Shown here in pieces: positions 8,229-17,025 of a stretch of 64,000 nucleotides of DNA; positions within the stretch are counted from its first letter, which is position 1, and every line of letters begins with the position of its first letter. The DNA comes from Halobaculum sp. MBLA0143 (GTDB lineage: Archaea; Halobacteriota; Halobacteria; Halobacteriales; Haloferacaceae): assembly GCF_041361465.1 (NCBI RefSeq), contig NZ_JBGKAC010000001.1:744001-808000 (forward strand). The letters run 5' to 3'. Under the pieces are notes generated by a model. It made no database searches. It saw only the letters and a list, made by a program, of their open reading frames with translations, and was not told the DNA's origin. A program made the translations under genes and the position numbers.

Positions 8229-9387
8229 CGAACACCACGACCCGGCGGTCGTCACACACCAGTGTCCCGACTGCGGCGGGATCCTCGACCCGAGCTACGA
8301 CCTGTCGGGGGTAGAACTCACGGCCGAAGAACTGGCGACGCGGCCGTTCGACTCGATGTGGCGCTACGAGGAACTGCTCCCGTTCCCGCGGGAGACGGCG
8401 GTGTCACTGGGCGAGGGGGCGACCCCGTTGTTGGCGTGTCCGTCGCTCGCCGAGGAGATGGGGGTGGAGGCAGTGTACCTGAAAGACGAGGGACGCAACC
8501 CGACGGGGACGTTCAAGGACCGCGGCCAGAGCGCGGCCGTGACGGCCGCGGCGGGCCACGGCGCCGACAGCGTCGCGCTCAACTCCGCCGGCAACGCCGG
8601 TCAGGCGGCTGCCGCGTACGCCGCCCGAGCGGACCTGGCGGCACACGTGTTCCTCCCGGACCGCGCCGGCTTCACCCAGAAGGCGATGACGGAGATCCAC
8701 GGCGCCGACCTCCGGGTGGCCGACGGGGAGATCACGGACGCAGGCGACGCCTACTGGGAGACGACGGCGGCGGCGGACGAGGAGTGGTACTCCACGAAGA
8801 CGTTCGTGACACCGTACCGGCACGACGGCAAGAAGACGATGGGCCACGAGATCGCCGAACAGCTCGGCTTCGAGAGCCCGGACGCCGTCGTCTACCCTAC
8901 CGGGGGCGGCGTCGGACTACTCGGCGTCCACAAGGGCGTCGGAGAGTTCCGCGACCTCGGGCTCGTGGACGATCGACCGGCGCTGTACGCCGCGCAGGCA
9001 GAGGGGTGTGCGCCGGTGGTCGACGCCTGGGAGTCGGGGGCGACGCGCCACGAGGCGGTGCCAGCCACAGAGATCGACACCGCCTGCAACGGTATCGCAG
9101 TCCCGGACCCCGGTGCTTCGCCGCTCCTGTTGGACGCCATCGACGAGAGCGGGGGCGGCGCCGTCGCGACGCCGGACCGGGCGATCCTAGACGCCGCCGT
9201 CACCGTCGCACGGAGCGAGGGGATCGAGGTCGGAGCGACGTGTGCGGCCGCCGTCTCCGGTGCGTTCGAACTCGCCGAGCGGGGGGTGTTCGGGGACGAC
9301 GATACGGTGGTACTGCTCAACACCGGGGCCGGGAACAAGGACGTGGACACGCTGCGGGCTCACGTGGGTGAACGGGAGACCGCCTGA
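8167..9387 (+). CDS. thrC: Threonine synthase
   Basis: PLP-dependent enzyme of 406 residues that converts O-phosphohomoserine to threonine. An N-terminal zinc-ribbon (CVDC then CPDCGG, about residues 17-38) is typical of archaeal ThrC. The PLP lysine is Lys117 in NPTGTFKDRG; NSAGNAGQAAA binds the cofactor phosphate, and PTGGGVGLLG is the glycine loop. The open frame extends 38 codons upstream, but the ATG at 8167 begins the conserved N-terminus. It overlaps the 3' end of the PKD frame. A second, shorter enzyme of the same fold lies at 27437-28534. Confidence 0.92.
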   Translation: MGSQSFETTTAFETLRCVDCDEHHDPAVVTHQCPDCGGILDPSYDLSGVELTAEELATRPFDSMWRYEELLPFPRETAVSLGEGATPLLACPSLAEEMGVEAVYLKDEGRNPTGTFKDRGQSAAVTAAAGHGADSVALNSAGNAGQAAAAYAARADLAAHVFLPDRAGFTQKAMTEIHGADLRVADGEITDAGDAYWETTAAADEEWYSTKTFVTPYRHDGKKTMGHEIAEQLGFESPDAVVYPTGGGVGLLGVHKGVGEFRDLGLVDDRPALYAAQAEGCAPVVDAWESGATRHEAVPATEIDTACNGIAVPDPGASPLLLDAIDESGGGAVATPDRAILDAAVTVARSEGIEVGATCAAAVSGAFELAERGVFGDDDTVVLLNTGAGNKDVDTLRAHVGERETA

Positions 9388-9390
9388 CGC

Positions 9391-10188
9391 TCACTCGCGC
9401 CGATTCGGTACCCAGCCGGTGTTGGTCAGTCCGCCGTCGACGAGCAACGACTCGCCGGAGACGAAACTCGCCATATCGCTGGCCAGGAAGACGGCCGCGT
9501 CACCGATCTCTCCTGGCCGGCTGGTCCGGTCGAGCGGCGTGTGCGCCCAGAACTGTTCTTCGACCGAACTGTCGATCATTCCGGCGTCGGTCTCTGCCAT
9601 CGCCGTCTCCGTCAGCCCCGGCAGCACCGCGTTCACACGGATCTCCGGCCCGAGGTCCGCGGCCATACTGTAGGTGAACTGCTCGACTCCACCCTTCATG
9701 CCAGCGTACGGAACCTGATTGGCGTACCCTTCGACGCTCAGCGCACTCCCGACGTTGACGATCACGCCTTCTGTCCCGTCGGCCAACATCTTCGTCGCGG
9801 CGACCTTCGAGCCGTAGAACACGCCGTCGAGGAGGATCGACCGCGCCCGTTCGTACGCCTCGACGCTGGCCTCGTGGAACGGCCCGATGGGACCAGTGAC
9901 GCCCGCGTTGTTCACCATCGTGTCGACGCCGCCGAACTCGTCTGCCGCCTCGACGGCGGCGCGGAGATCGTCGATCTCGCGCACGTCACACTCGCAGTAG
10001 ACCGCCCCGGCGTCCGTCTCCGCCCGGACGAGTTCGGCCGTCGGCGTCTCCCCAGACCGTGGCTGCTCGCGCACGTCCGCCACCACCACGTCGGCTCCCT
10101 CCTCCGCGAACCGACGGGCCGTTGCCCTGCCGATGCCGCTCGCCGCACCGGTCACGACTGCCGTCCGATCTTCTAGTAGCTGTGACAT
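9391..10188 (-). CDS. SDR-family oxidoreductase
   Basis: Classical short-chain dehydrogenase/reductase of 265 residues. It has the nucleotide motif TGAASGIG (13-20), Asp after the second strand (VVADVR), NNAG at 93-96, and the catalytic Ser148, Tyr161 and Lys165 (YAGMK). The acidic residue after strand 2 favours NAD over NADP. The family includes 3-oxoacyl reductases and sugar or alcohol dehydrogenases; substrate cannot be read from sequence. It converges on thrC with only three bases between the stops. Confidence 0.9.
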   Translation of the reverse strand: MSQLLEDRTAVVTGAASGIGRATARRFAEEGADVVVADVREQPRSGETPTAELVRAETDAGAVYCECDVREIDDLRAAVEAADEFGGVDTMVNNAGVTGPIGPFHEASVEAYERARSILLDGVFYGSKVAATKMLADGTEGVIVNVGSALSVEGYANQVPYAGMKGGVEQFTYSMAADLGPEIRVNAVLPGLTETAMAETDAGMIDSSVEEQFWAHTPLDRTSRPGEIGDAAVFLASDMASFVSGESLLVDGGLTNTGWVPNRRE

Positions 10189-10207
10189 AGGTTGAGGTTG
10201 TTACTCG

Positions 10208-10221
10208 AGAATATAAAACCC
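10208..10221 (-). promoter_or_regulatory. TATA-like box of the SDR gene
   Basis: On the minus strand the run TTTTATATTCTC is centred about 27 bases before the ATG at 10188, the arrangement of a leaderless haloarchaeal transcript. Confidence 0.65.
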
Positions 10222-10483
10222 CGAATCCAGCTATCCGAACTGATATCTGGTGAACCTCGATCGAACGGTGGCTCGGGTGGTGGCCTCGTCAGAAGGGGCT
10301 CGGCGGGGGTAACTGCTCGTCATCGCCACCGTACCCACAGTCGACGACACCGACGCATAAACTCCCCGTGTCGTCGCGGTGTTAGTCCGTACACACCTGT
10401 GGCTCGTCGGTGTCAAGAAAGGAGCCGGTTCCGTCGTGAGACGGAGAACGTCGTTGTGTCCCGATGCCGCGAATCGAGCGACC

Positions 10484-10678
10484 TTACAGGCGAGTGAGGT
10501 CCTTCGCGCGCGGACCCTTCTCTGCCTGTTCGATCTCGAACTCGACTTCCTGGCCTTCCTCGAGGTCCGGACCACCGACGTCCTCCATGTGGAAGAACAC
10601 GTCCTCGTCCGAGTCCTCAGTCGAAATGAATCCGTAGCCGCCAGTGTCGTTGAAGAAGTCAACGGTTCCAGTCGCCAT
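10484..10678 (-). CDS. cspA: Cold-shock domain protein
   Basis: A 64-residue OB-fold nucleic-acid-binding protein. RNP1 appears as GGYGFIS and RNP2 as DVFFHME, followed by the acidic FEIEQAEKGPRAKDL. It is expected to bind single-stranded RNA and DNA as an RNA chaperone. The frame continues eight codons upstream, but the start at MATGTVDFF is the family start and lies about 30 bases from a TATA-like box. It stands alone as a single transcription unit. Confidence 0.95.
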   Translation of the reverse strand: MATGTVDFFNDTGGYGFISTEDSDEDVFFHMEDVGGPDLEEGQEVEFEIEQAEKGPRAKDLTRL

Positions 10679-10702
10679 TGCAACAGTACCGACAGCGCTC
10701 AC

Positions 10703-10713
10703 ATTGATAAACC
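10703..10713 (-). promoter_or_regulatory. TATA-like box of cspA
   Basis: On the minus strand GGTTTATCAAT is centred about 30 bases before the ATG at 10678, implying a leader of only a few bases. Confidence 0.55.
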
Positions 10714-11097
10714 TTGCGAAAGGCGCTGCTCACACGGCCAGACGCGTCGCCGCCAGCTCCCGTGTGCCGCCCAGAGACACCTCACGCGTGTCCGGCGAGG
10801 GGGGTGACGGGAGCACCTCTCTCCGCGTTCGCACGCGTACGAGAACGCCGCCGGGTCCCGGACAGGGTACACCAGCACCCCGCTCGTTTTCACTACTCGA
10901 CGGGAGAGGTCCCCACCGACGACCCCGTCGTAGCCCCGGCTCCGGTGGCGCCCCGGCAGGCGTGACGGGGACGGCTGTCTCTCTCACTCCGCCTCTGACA
11001 GTGGCGACGGCGAACCGCAGGGCTCGGTCACCTCCAGGCACGCCGGCCGTGTGGCCCCGGACACGACCCGAACCCGGTGGCGGCAGACGGAGCGTGC
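10714..11097. other. Intergenic stretch with no recognised gene
   Basis: Several overlapping frames stay open on both strands, but none has a recognisable start, domain or composition pattern, as expected for GC-rich noncoding DNA. No RNA structure was recognised. Confidence 0.5.
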
Positions 11098-11129
11098 GGG
11101 TTATGTCCCCAGCCCACCCACGGCCGACA

Positions 11130-11333
11130 GTGAGCGACACCGACGGCGACGCGAGGACCGACCGTACCGACGTGCCGACCGGCCCACGGATCAGGGACCG
11201 ACTCGTCTCCGGCGCCGCCGACAAGCCCGTGCTCGCCGTGTTCGTGATCGTCCTCGTCGTTCTCGCCGTCGGCTTCTTCCTCGCCGGCGTGGCCTTCGTC
11301 GTGACGTTCTTCGACCTCTCGCTCCCGGTCTAA
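11130..11333 (+). CDS. Small single-helix membrane protein
   Basis: A 67-residue protein with an acidic, polar N-terminus (about residues 1-30) and one strong helix, KPVLAVFVIVLVVLAVGFFL, followed by AGVAFVVTFF. The GTG at 11130 is chosen because GGTTATGTC at 11098-11106 would be a TATA-like box about 28 bases before it; an ATG at 11103 is the alternative and would overlap that box. It converges on the DUF371 gene with five bases between. Small proteins of this shape are frequent in haloarchaea, and no function can be assigned. Confidence 0.65.
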   Translation: MSDTDGDARTDRTDVPTGPRIRDRLVSGAADKPVLAVFVIVLVVLAVGFFLAGVAFVVTFFDLSLPV

Positions 11334-11338
11334 CCCGA

Positions 11339-11815
11339 CTACGGCGTCGACACTCGGAGCCGGAGCGTGAGCGCCGCCCCCTCGGACAGCGCCTCGACCG
11401 CCTCGCGGTCCAGATCCGCCGCCGCCCCGGACGCCTCCAGCATCACCGTCCGGTCGTCGACGTAGTCACTCGTCCGACACACCAGACTCCGGTCGCTGTC
11501 GAACGTTAGTCGCGGGTCCCCCCGGCCGACGGCCTGCCACGTCCGCTCGCCGACCGTGACAGTCGCCTCGATGCGGGCGTCCGTGGTCTGGCACGCCTCG
11601 ACGAACGCCGGGTCGAACGCCGCCGGACTGGCGTCCGCCTCGACCGCGAGGATACAGTCACCCGCGGGCGTCAGCCAGTCGTCCGTCGTCACCTCGAACG
11701 TACTCTCGTGTGCCGCAGTGACGTTCTCGTGACCGCTCGCCCGCACTACCTCCTCGTGGACCGTCTCCCCGTCCGGATCGTCGCGCTGACTGCTCACACC
11801 GGTCGTGATACGCAC
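11339..11815 (-). CDS. DUF371 family protein
   Basis: A 158-residue soluble protein. The family signature is present: ASGHENVTAAHESTFEVT followed by LTPAGDCILAVEAD. DUF371 is an archaeal family of unknown role, sometimes suggested to be nucleic-acid or translation related. The ATG at 11815 is used; a GTG six codons inside is possible. It lies just downstream of the DUF368 gene on the same strand with a 32-base gap, so it could be the distal gene of the aglB unit. Confidence 0.85.
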   Translation of the reverse strand: MRITTGVSSQRDDPDGETVHEEVVRASGHENVTAAHESTFEVTTDDWLTPAGDCILAVEADASPAAFDPAFVEACQTTDARIEATVTVGERTWQAVGRGDPRLTFDSDRSLVCRTSDYVDDRTVMLEASGAAADLDREAVEALSEGAALTLRLRVSTP

Positions 11816-11847
11816 GGAGACAAGTGTCCGACGGTCCCCCGCCGCGA

Positions 11848-12861
11848 CTACGCCAGTTCGACCTCGCCGGCGGCCCGGTCCAAGACGAGCACGAGCGCCG
11901 CTCCGACGACGGCTCCGCCGACGAAGACGGCGGCGACCTCCGGGCTCCAGGCCCGCCCAGCCTCTCGTAGCGCGTCCGTCGTCCCGGCGATCGGTGCCCG
12001 CAGCGCCCCGACGACGAGCCCGATCAGGAACGTCATCGTCGTCGTCTCGTCTCGGGCCAGCGCCCGCCTGACGACGTTCGCGACGGTGAACAGCCCGACG
12101 AACGCGCCGGCGACGAACACGACGACGGTCGTCCCCGGGGCGACGAGCGCCGCCGGATCCCCACCCTGGAGCACGGACAGGGCCGTCGCCCGGAACGTCT
12201 TCAGCGCGCCCGACAGCCGTTCGTACTGTCCGAGGATCACGAGAATCAGGCTCCCGGAGATTCCCGGCAGCAGCATCGCGCTCACGGCGAGTGTCCCCGC
12301 GAGCGCCGTCGCCGGCAGCGACGTACCGAGCGTCGCCCGGGCGCTGCCGGAGACGAGCGCCGCGACCGCGGCCCCGCCGACGAACGCGGCGACGTGACGC
12401 CGCCGCGCGAACGACACCGCGCTCCGCAACACCACGACGCTGGCCGCGATCAGCCCGAAGAAGCCGCCGAACGTGAGCGCCGGCGCCGTCGTCAGCGCCG
12501 TGTTCAACGACGGTACGACGATCAACACCGCCGTCACGACACCCAATCCCAGGGTGACGAGGAACGGCAGGTCGGCCTCCCGGAGCGTCTCGGCGAGGGC
12601 TCGCGGATCGCGCAGCTCTCCCAACAGCTCCCGTGCCAGTCCCGGGTCGACGGCGGAGACGGCGGCGACGAGCCGGTCGTAGATCCCCGTGATGAGGGCG
12701 ATCGTCCCGCCGGAGACGCCCGGCACGCCGTCTGCCGCTCCCATCGCGAGCCCGCGGAGGTACGTCCCCGGGAGCGACTCCGAGCGGTCGGCGACCGTCT
12801 CTTCGGCCGTCGCGCCCTCCGTCCGCACGCTCCCCGCCGCTTCGCCGCTGTCACCCGACAT
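11848..12861 (-). CDS. DUF368 polyprenyl-phosphate translocase-like protein
   Basis: A 337-residue polytopic membrane protein of the DUF368 family. The signature GAADGVPGVSGGTIALITGIY lies at about 40-60, and the repeat MLLPGISGSLILVILGQY at about 215-235; about nine helices are visible. Bacterial members (PopT) return undecaprenyl phosphate across the membrane. In archaea the likely substrate is dolichyl phosphate released on the outside by protein N-glycosylation. Its ATG shares a base with the aglB stop (TGATG); a GTG three bases upstream would give a four-base overlap. The coupling supports a role in lipid-carrier recycling, which is an inference. Confidence 0.85.
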   Translation of the reverse strand: MSGDSGEAAGSVRTEGATAEETVADRSESLPGTYLRGLAMGAADGVPGVSGGTIALITGIYDRLVAAVSAVDPGLARELLGELRDPRALAETLREADLPFLVTLGLGVVTAVLIVVPSLNTALTTAPALTFGGFFGLIAASVVVLRSAVSFARRRHVAAFVGGAAVAALVSGSARATLGTSLPATALAGTLAVSAMLLPGISGSLILVILGQYERLSGALKTFRATALSVLQGGDPAALVAPGTTVVVFVAGAFVGLFTVANVVRRALARDETTTMTFLIGLVVGALRAPIAGTTDALREAGRAWSPEVAAVFVGGAVVGAALVLVLDRAAGEVELA

Positions 12862-15800
12862 CACGGTGTGGCGGCAGTCTGTTCGCGGACGGCGGCTGCC
12901 GTCTCGGGCGCAACCACCGCGACAGTCTCGACCGCCGTCGGTGCGTCTCCGGCCGTCGTCGGACCGACGCGTCCGCCAGTCTCGTCGACGGTCACCTCGG
13001 TGCCGACGCTCCCGTTGGCAGTCGTCTCGTTACCGTTCGTCCCGTTGGCAGTCGTCTCGTTACTGCTCGTCCCATTACGAGCGCCTTCCGGCCGTTGGAG
13101 CACGGTCTCGGACAGCGTGACGGACACCTCGCCGTCGCCGGCGCCGTTCACGTCGGCCTCGGAGACGTTCACCCGCGCCTGGTTGCGGAGGACGTACGTG
13201 GACTCGTTGGTCCGCACGTCGCCGGCGATCTGGTAGGGACCGGTCGCGCGGACGCTGACGTTCGTGTAGCCGTTCTCGGGGCCGAACTCCGCGTAGCCGG
13301 TCGTGGAGTACGGCAGCGTGAACGAGAACTGGCCGTCGGCGTCGGCGGTCGTCTGCTGGCGGTAGACGAACGTCGAGGCGTTCCCGCGGGACGCCTCCGG
13401 GATACGCATCTGGACGCTGGCGGTCAGCGTCTCGTTGGGCGCCGCGCCGGTGCCGGTGACAGTCGCCCCGGGCACCCGCTCGAACGTCTTCACCCACGAC
13501 GGCGTGGTCTTGAACAGCCGCGAGGGGGACAGCCCGAGCGCCCGTGCCTCTCTGATTGCCCCGGTCTGGTAGCTCCGGGCGGAGAAGGCGGTCGTCTCGG
13601 AGGTGTCGACGAGACGGTAGTGTTCGAGCGCCGGCACCGGCTCGCGTGGGTACGCGCCGAAGCCGCCGATCTGTGCGGAGCCGTCGCGTTCCACGAACCG
13701 CTCGGCGGCGGTCACGTTGGGGAACGTCCGCAGCGCCGAGCTGTTCTCCGTGTTCCGGAGGAGCTTGATGTCGAACCCAGTCGACTGAATCTCCTCGTAG
13801 TCCATCACCAGGACCCGGTCACCGAACGGCGTCCGGACGACCGGCTCCGCCCGGCTCCCGTGGTAGGCGTACAGCCGAGTCACCTGGCTCTCGTAGAAGC
13901 GTTGCTTCTTCTCGAAGAAGGCACGTCTGGCACCCTGGTCCTGCCCGGAACTGACGTACACCGGGAACGTCTGGGTGACGCCGCTCTCGTTCGTCTGGCG
14001 GTAGAGGATGTCGTCTCGAGACAGGTTCCCCCGGTCGTAGAACAGGATCGGAGCGCCGAACTTCGCAGTGTTGCCCGCCCGCGTGATCGACGACATCTTG
14101 TAGTCGACCATCACGTACCGGGTCTGGTCGCCCTCCTCGCCGCGTTCCAGCAGCGCCGACTCGGCGGCCGACTCGTTGGGCGCGAGCAGGAAGTTCGCAG
14201 CCGCGGTGGCGCCCTGCTGGAACGGGTTGGCGTTCGGAATCCGCTCGCCACGGGTCGTGATCCAGTGACCGTAGTCCCACCACGACTGGACGCCGTAGGC
14301 GCCGTCGGAGTAGTCGAAGTCGGCGTCTCCCGGCCGTTCGTACTGGCCGTACAGCGCCATCTCCTCGCCGTCACCGCCGAAGGTGCCCTCCTCCGGAGTG
14401 TTGTCGGACAGCCAGTTCAGGCTCTCTTCCCACACGAGCGAGCCGGTCTTCGGTCTCGTCTCGCTGCTCTGGACGGCGTTCGGCGTCCGGACGTTCTGCG
14501 GGCCCAGCGTGAGCGGCACTGTCAACACCGGGACGAGAACGACCATGACGACGAGCGCGGCCGTGAGGACCTGGTACGTCTCTACGTCCGGCGCCTCCAC
14601 CCCGCTGTCCAAGTCGATGTCCACGAGCCCGAGAGCGAACCGGACGAAGTAGGCGTTGAACGCCGCCACTGCCACCGCGAGGTAGTAGTTGAACCGCACC
14701 TGCGTGAACGCCGCCATCGTCAGGAAGGCCGCCCAGACGAACAGGAACAACACCTCGGCGTCGTAGCGGATCCGGGCGGCGGCCGCGAACACGACTCCCG
14801 CGAGCACCAACACGCCCACGACCTGCGGCTGGAGGCCGAACAGTCCGACGATCCCGCCGAACACGTCCGGCACGCCGGGGACGTTGCCGGCGAACACGAA
14901 GGCGACGACGGCCGCGGCGACGCCGAGGAACTGGCGGTCGCCGTCGTCGTTCCGGCGGTACAACGGGAGCGCGAGCGCCACGACGGCACCGATCACGGCC
15001 GTCAGGAGGGCGAACCCGTACTGTGACAGCACGGCGTATGCTTCGCCTACCTGCTGGGCAGACCCGGAGTTGAGCCACGGTTGTGCCTCGCCGATGGTCC
15101 GGGTGGCGGCGTTGGCGTTGAAGCCGACGAACCGGAGGAGGTTCTGTTGGAGCAGCCCGAACGGAGTCACGTCGACGAACGCGACGAGCCCGACGGCGAC
15201 GGCGGAGGCACCGGCGACGACCGCCTGGAACCCGTTGTCGTCCACCCAGTCGTTGTCGAACGTCTTCGCCTCGAAGTACCGGGCCAGCCCGGCGAGCCCG
15301 ACGGCCGAGACGGCGACTGACAGCGCGAACGCCGGGTGGAGGAGGCCGAGCTTCGTCGGAGTGAACGTCGGGCCGTCGAACTTCACCAGCGCGACGAGTG
15401 CCGTGACGACCATCGACACGACGGCGACGAACGCGACGTGGTCCGGGGAGCGACGGCCGTAGTCCGACAGTACCTGGAGCACGAGGTACACCGCGAAGAT
15501 ACCGAGCAGGAGGATACCCGGAGGCCACGCCCAGAGGTACAGCCCCATGGCGACGCCGGCGATGGCGCTCCAGACGGCCGAACGACGGAGGCTGTCCCAG
15601 TCGCCGGCGGTGACGAGTTCCCAGATGGGGCGGTCCTCTTGCGCGACGGACAGGGCGACGACGATCCCGACGACCGCGAACGCCTGGAACAACGGCTCGA
15701 CACCGTTGTGGTCGGCGAACCCGACGAGCGTCCGACGGAGGAACGTCCCGGGCAGCAGGAGGAGGACGACGGCGCCGAACAGCCCCGCGACACGACCGGC

Positions 15801-16262
15801 GAGCCGCTTTCCGATCAGGTACGTGGGGATCGCAGTCAGAGCCCCCGCGACCGCCGGGGCGACGAGCAGGGTCTTGGCGACTAACTCCGCGGAGGGATCA
15901 CCGAGTCCGACGATCAGCGCGACCGTCGCCACGATCTGGTCGTACAGCGTGCCGAACTGGCCGACGTTGGTCCCCTTGGGGAAGTTCGTCCAGGGGTCGA
16001 AGGGCATGGTGAACGGCCAGTGCTCGACGACGTACTGGGTCGACCGGAGGTGGTACCAGGCGTCGTTGCCCGAGAAGTACACTTCGCCGTCACGGACGAA
16101 CCTGGAGTACGACCGGAGGCGTATCCACAACATCGTGGCGACGACGACCAGGAGCGCCGGGACCTCGAATCGGTCCCTGACGGCACCCAGGAGCGAGGCA
16201 ACACCGCCTGCGCCGACAGAGTCGGCCGGGGACTCCTCCTCACTCTCACTACCGTGACTCAT
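12861..16262 (-). CDS. aglB: Oligosaccharyltransferase AglB
   Basis: Membrane enzyme of 1133 residues that moves a dolichol-linked glycan to Asn in N-x-S/T sequons on the outer face. The N-terminal membrane half (to about 560) contains the first-loop acidic motif GNDAWYHLR (Asp67). The soluble half carries the catalytic WWDYG at 661-665, continuing GHWITTRGERIPNANPF. The C-terminus has a beta-rich region and a Thr/Asn-rich tail with several N-x-T sites. The frame stays open another 420 codons upstream through repeats, but the ATG at 16262 fits homologues and a TATA-like box 28 bases away. It overlaps the DUF368 gene. Targets nearby could include the pilin at 25514, which has several sequons. 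Confidence 0.95.
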   Translation of the reverse strand: MSHGSESEEESPADSVGAGGVASLLGAVRDRFEVPALLVVVATMLWIRLRSYSRFVRDGEVYFSGNDAWYHLRSTQYVVEHWPFTMPFDPWTNFPKGTNVGQFGTLYDQIVATVALIVGLGDPSAELVAKTLLVAPAVAGALTAIPTYLIGKRLAGRVAGLFGAVVLLLLPGTFLRRTLVGFADHNGVEPLFQAFAVVGIVVALSVAQEDRPIWELVTAGDWDSLRRSAVWSAIAGVAMGLYLWAWPPGILLLGIFAVYLVLQVLSDYGRRSPDHVAFVAVVSMVVTALVALVKFDGPTFTPTKLGLLHPAFALSVAVSAVGLAGLARYFEAKTFDNDWVDDNGFQAVVAGASAVAVGLVAFVDVTPFGLLQQNLLRFVGFNANAATRTIGEAQPWLNSGSAQQVGEAYAVLSQYGFALLTAVIGAVVALALPLYRRNDDGDRQFLGVAAAVVAFVFAGNVPGVPDVFGGIVGLFGLQPQVVGVLVLAGVVFAAAARIRYDAEVLFLFVWAAFLTMAAFTQVRFNYYLAVAVAAFNAYFVRFALGLVDIDLDSGVEAPDVETYQVLTAALVVMVVLVPVLTVPLTLGPQNVRTPNAVQSSETRPKTGSLVWEESLNWLSDNTPEEGTFGGDGEEMALYGQYERPGDADFDYSDGAYGVQSWWDYGHWITTRGERIPNANPFQQGATAAANFLLAPNESAAESALLERGEEGDQTRYVMVDYKMSSITRAGNTAKFGAPILFYDRGNLSRDDILYRQTNESGVTQTFPVYVSSGQDQGARRAFFEKKQRFYESQVTRLYAYHGSRAEPVVRTPFGDRVLVMDYEEIQSTGFDIKLLRNTENSSALRTFPNVTAAERFVERDGSAQIGGFGAYPREPVPALEHYRLVDTSETTAFSARSYQTGAIREARALGLSPSRLFKTTPSWVKTFERVPGATVTGTGAAPNETLTASVQMRIPEASRGNASTFVYRQQTTADADGQFSFTLPYSTTGYAEFGPENGYTNVSVRATGPYQIAGDVRTNESTYVLRNQARVNVSEADVNGAGDGEVSVTLSETVLQRPEGARNGTSSNETTANGTNGNETTANGSVGTEVTVDETGGRVGPTTAGDAPTAVETVAVVAPETAAAVREQTAATP

Positions 16263-16283
16263 TGTCACCACGAACCCCGAAAA

Positions 16284-16297
16284 CGGCAATAAGCCTT
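16284..16297 (-). promoter_or_regulatory. TATA-like box of aglB
   Basis: On the minus strand AAGGCTTATTGCCG is centred about 28 bases before the ATG at 16262, consistent with a leaderless transcript. The repeat tract lies upstream of it. Confidence 0.5.
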
Positions 16298-16525
16298 TTG
16301 ACCTCTCCGTGTCGCCGGAGTCGAAGCGACTGTGCCACCCCCTCGCGGGCGGGCACAGACGGGCCGGACTGACGACGACAGGGTTGAGGAGCCGCCGACA
16401 GCAGGTCAGACCACTACGAGAGGAGCACCAGAGGACCCGAGAGCAGGGTGAGAGAAAGTCACAGGCAGACGCGCACGCGGAGAGAGACGTGTCCCGAGGC
16501 ACTCTCGAAAACCCGGCCGTGCGGA

Positions 16526-16905
16526 GGTGGAGCGATGTGGAGTGGAGCAGAGACGGAGACAAAGTGGAGACGAACGGGAAGCAGAGCGGAGACGCAGGGG
16601 AGCAGAGATGGGAGCGGAGGCGAAGCGATGCGGAGAAGAGCAGAGGTGGAGGCAGAGACAGAGCGGAGACGCAGGGGAGCAGAGATGGGGGCGGAGGCGA
16701 AGCGATGCAGAAAAGAGCAGAGGTGGAGGCAGAGACAGAGCGATGCAGAAAAGAGCAGAGGTGGAGGCAGAGACAGAGCGATGCAGAAAAGAGCAGAGGT
16801 GGAGGTGGAGGCGGAGGCGAAGCGGTGCGGAGACGGAGCAATGTGGAGGAGAGCAGAAGCGGAGCGGGGGCGGAGGGGAGACGGAGTGGTGCGGAGGCGG
16901 AGCGG
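16526..16905. repeat. Purine-rich tandem repeats, 38- and 77-base periods
   Basis: The plus strand is almost all A and G. The unit GATGCAGAAAAGAGCAGAGG, extended to 38 bases, recurs at 16704, 16742 and 16780. A 77-base unit starting GCGGAGACGCAGGGGAGCAG recurs at 16586 and 16663, and degenerate copies continue on both sides. All six frames are open or nearly so, but the predicted peptides are low-complexity (Arg/Glu/Gly or Leu/Ser/Pro) and no start or domain is seen, so I treat it as noncoding. It lies between the aglB promoter and the terminator of the deacylase gene; the flanking bases 16298-16525 and 16906-16964 hold no gene. Confidence 0.8.
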
Positions 16906-16964
16906 CCGCGGTTGGCACTATCCCACAGTACGCGAGCGAGCGAAGCGAGCGAGCGCTTTTTAAT

Positions 16965-17024
16965 CGACATTTTTTCCTTGGCTGGGCGCGCGCAGCGCGC
17001 CCAGCTAAGGAGTGAAAAATGTCG
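16965..17024 (-). terminator. Long inverted repeat behind the deacylase gene
   Basis: An imperfect inverted repeat with arms of about 29 bases (CGACATTTTTTCCTTGGCTG against CAGCTAAGGAGTGAAAAATG plus flanks) and a GC-rich centre GCGCGCGCAGCGCGC. It begins two bases after the stop of the deacylase gene and ends in a T/A-rich arm, so it can act as a terminator on either strand. Next to it, 16931-16955 is a smaller palindrome built of GAGCGAAGCGAGC-type units followed by TTTTTAAT. Confidence 0.7.
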
Positions 17025-17025
17025 G

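Noticed and set aside
13095-15026. A 643-codon plus-strand frame opposite aglB
   Set aside because: Antisense shadow; Arg/Val/His-rich with no domain, and the opposite strand carries the catalytic WWDYG motif of AglB.
16704-16817. 38-base repeats as a possible CRISPR array
   Set aside because: The copies are directly adjacent with no unique spacers and no cas genes are present.
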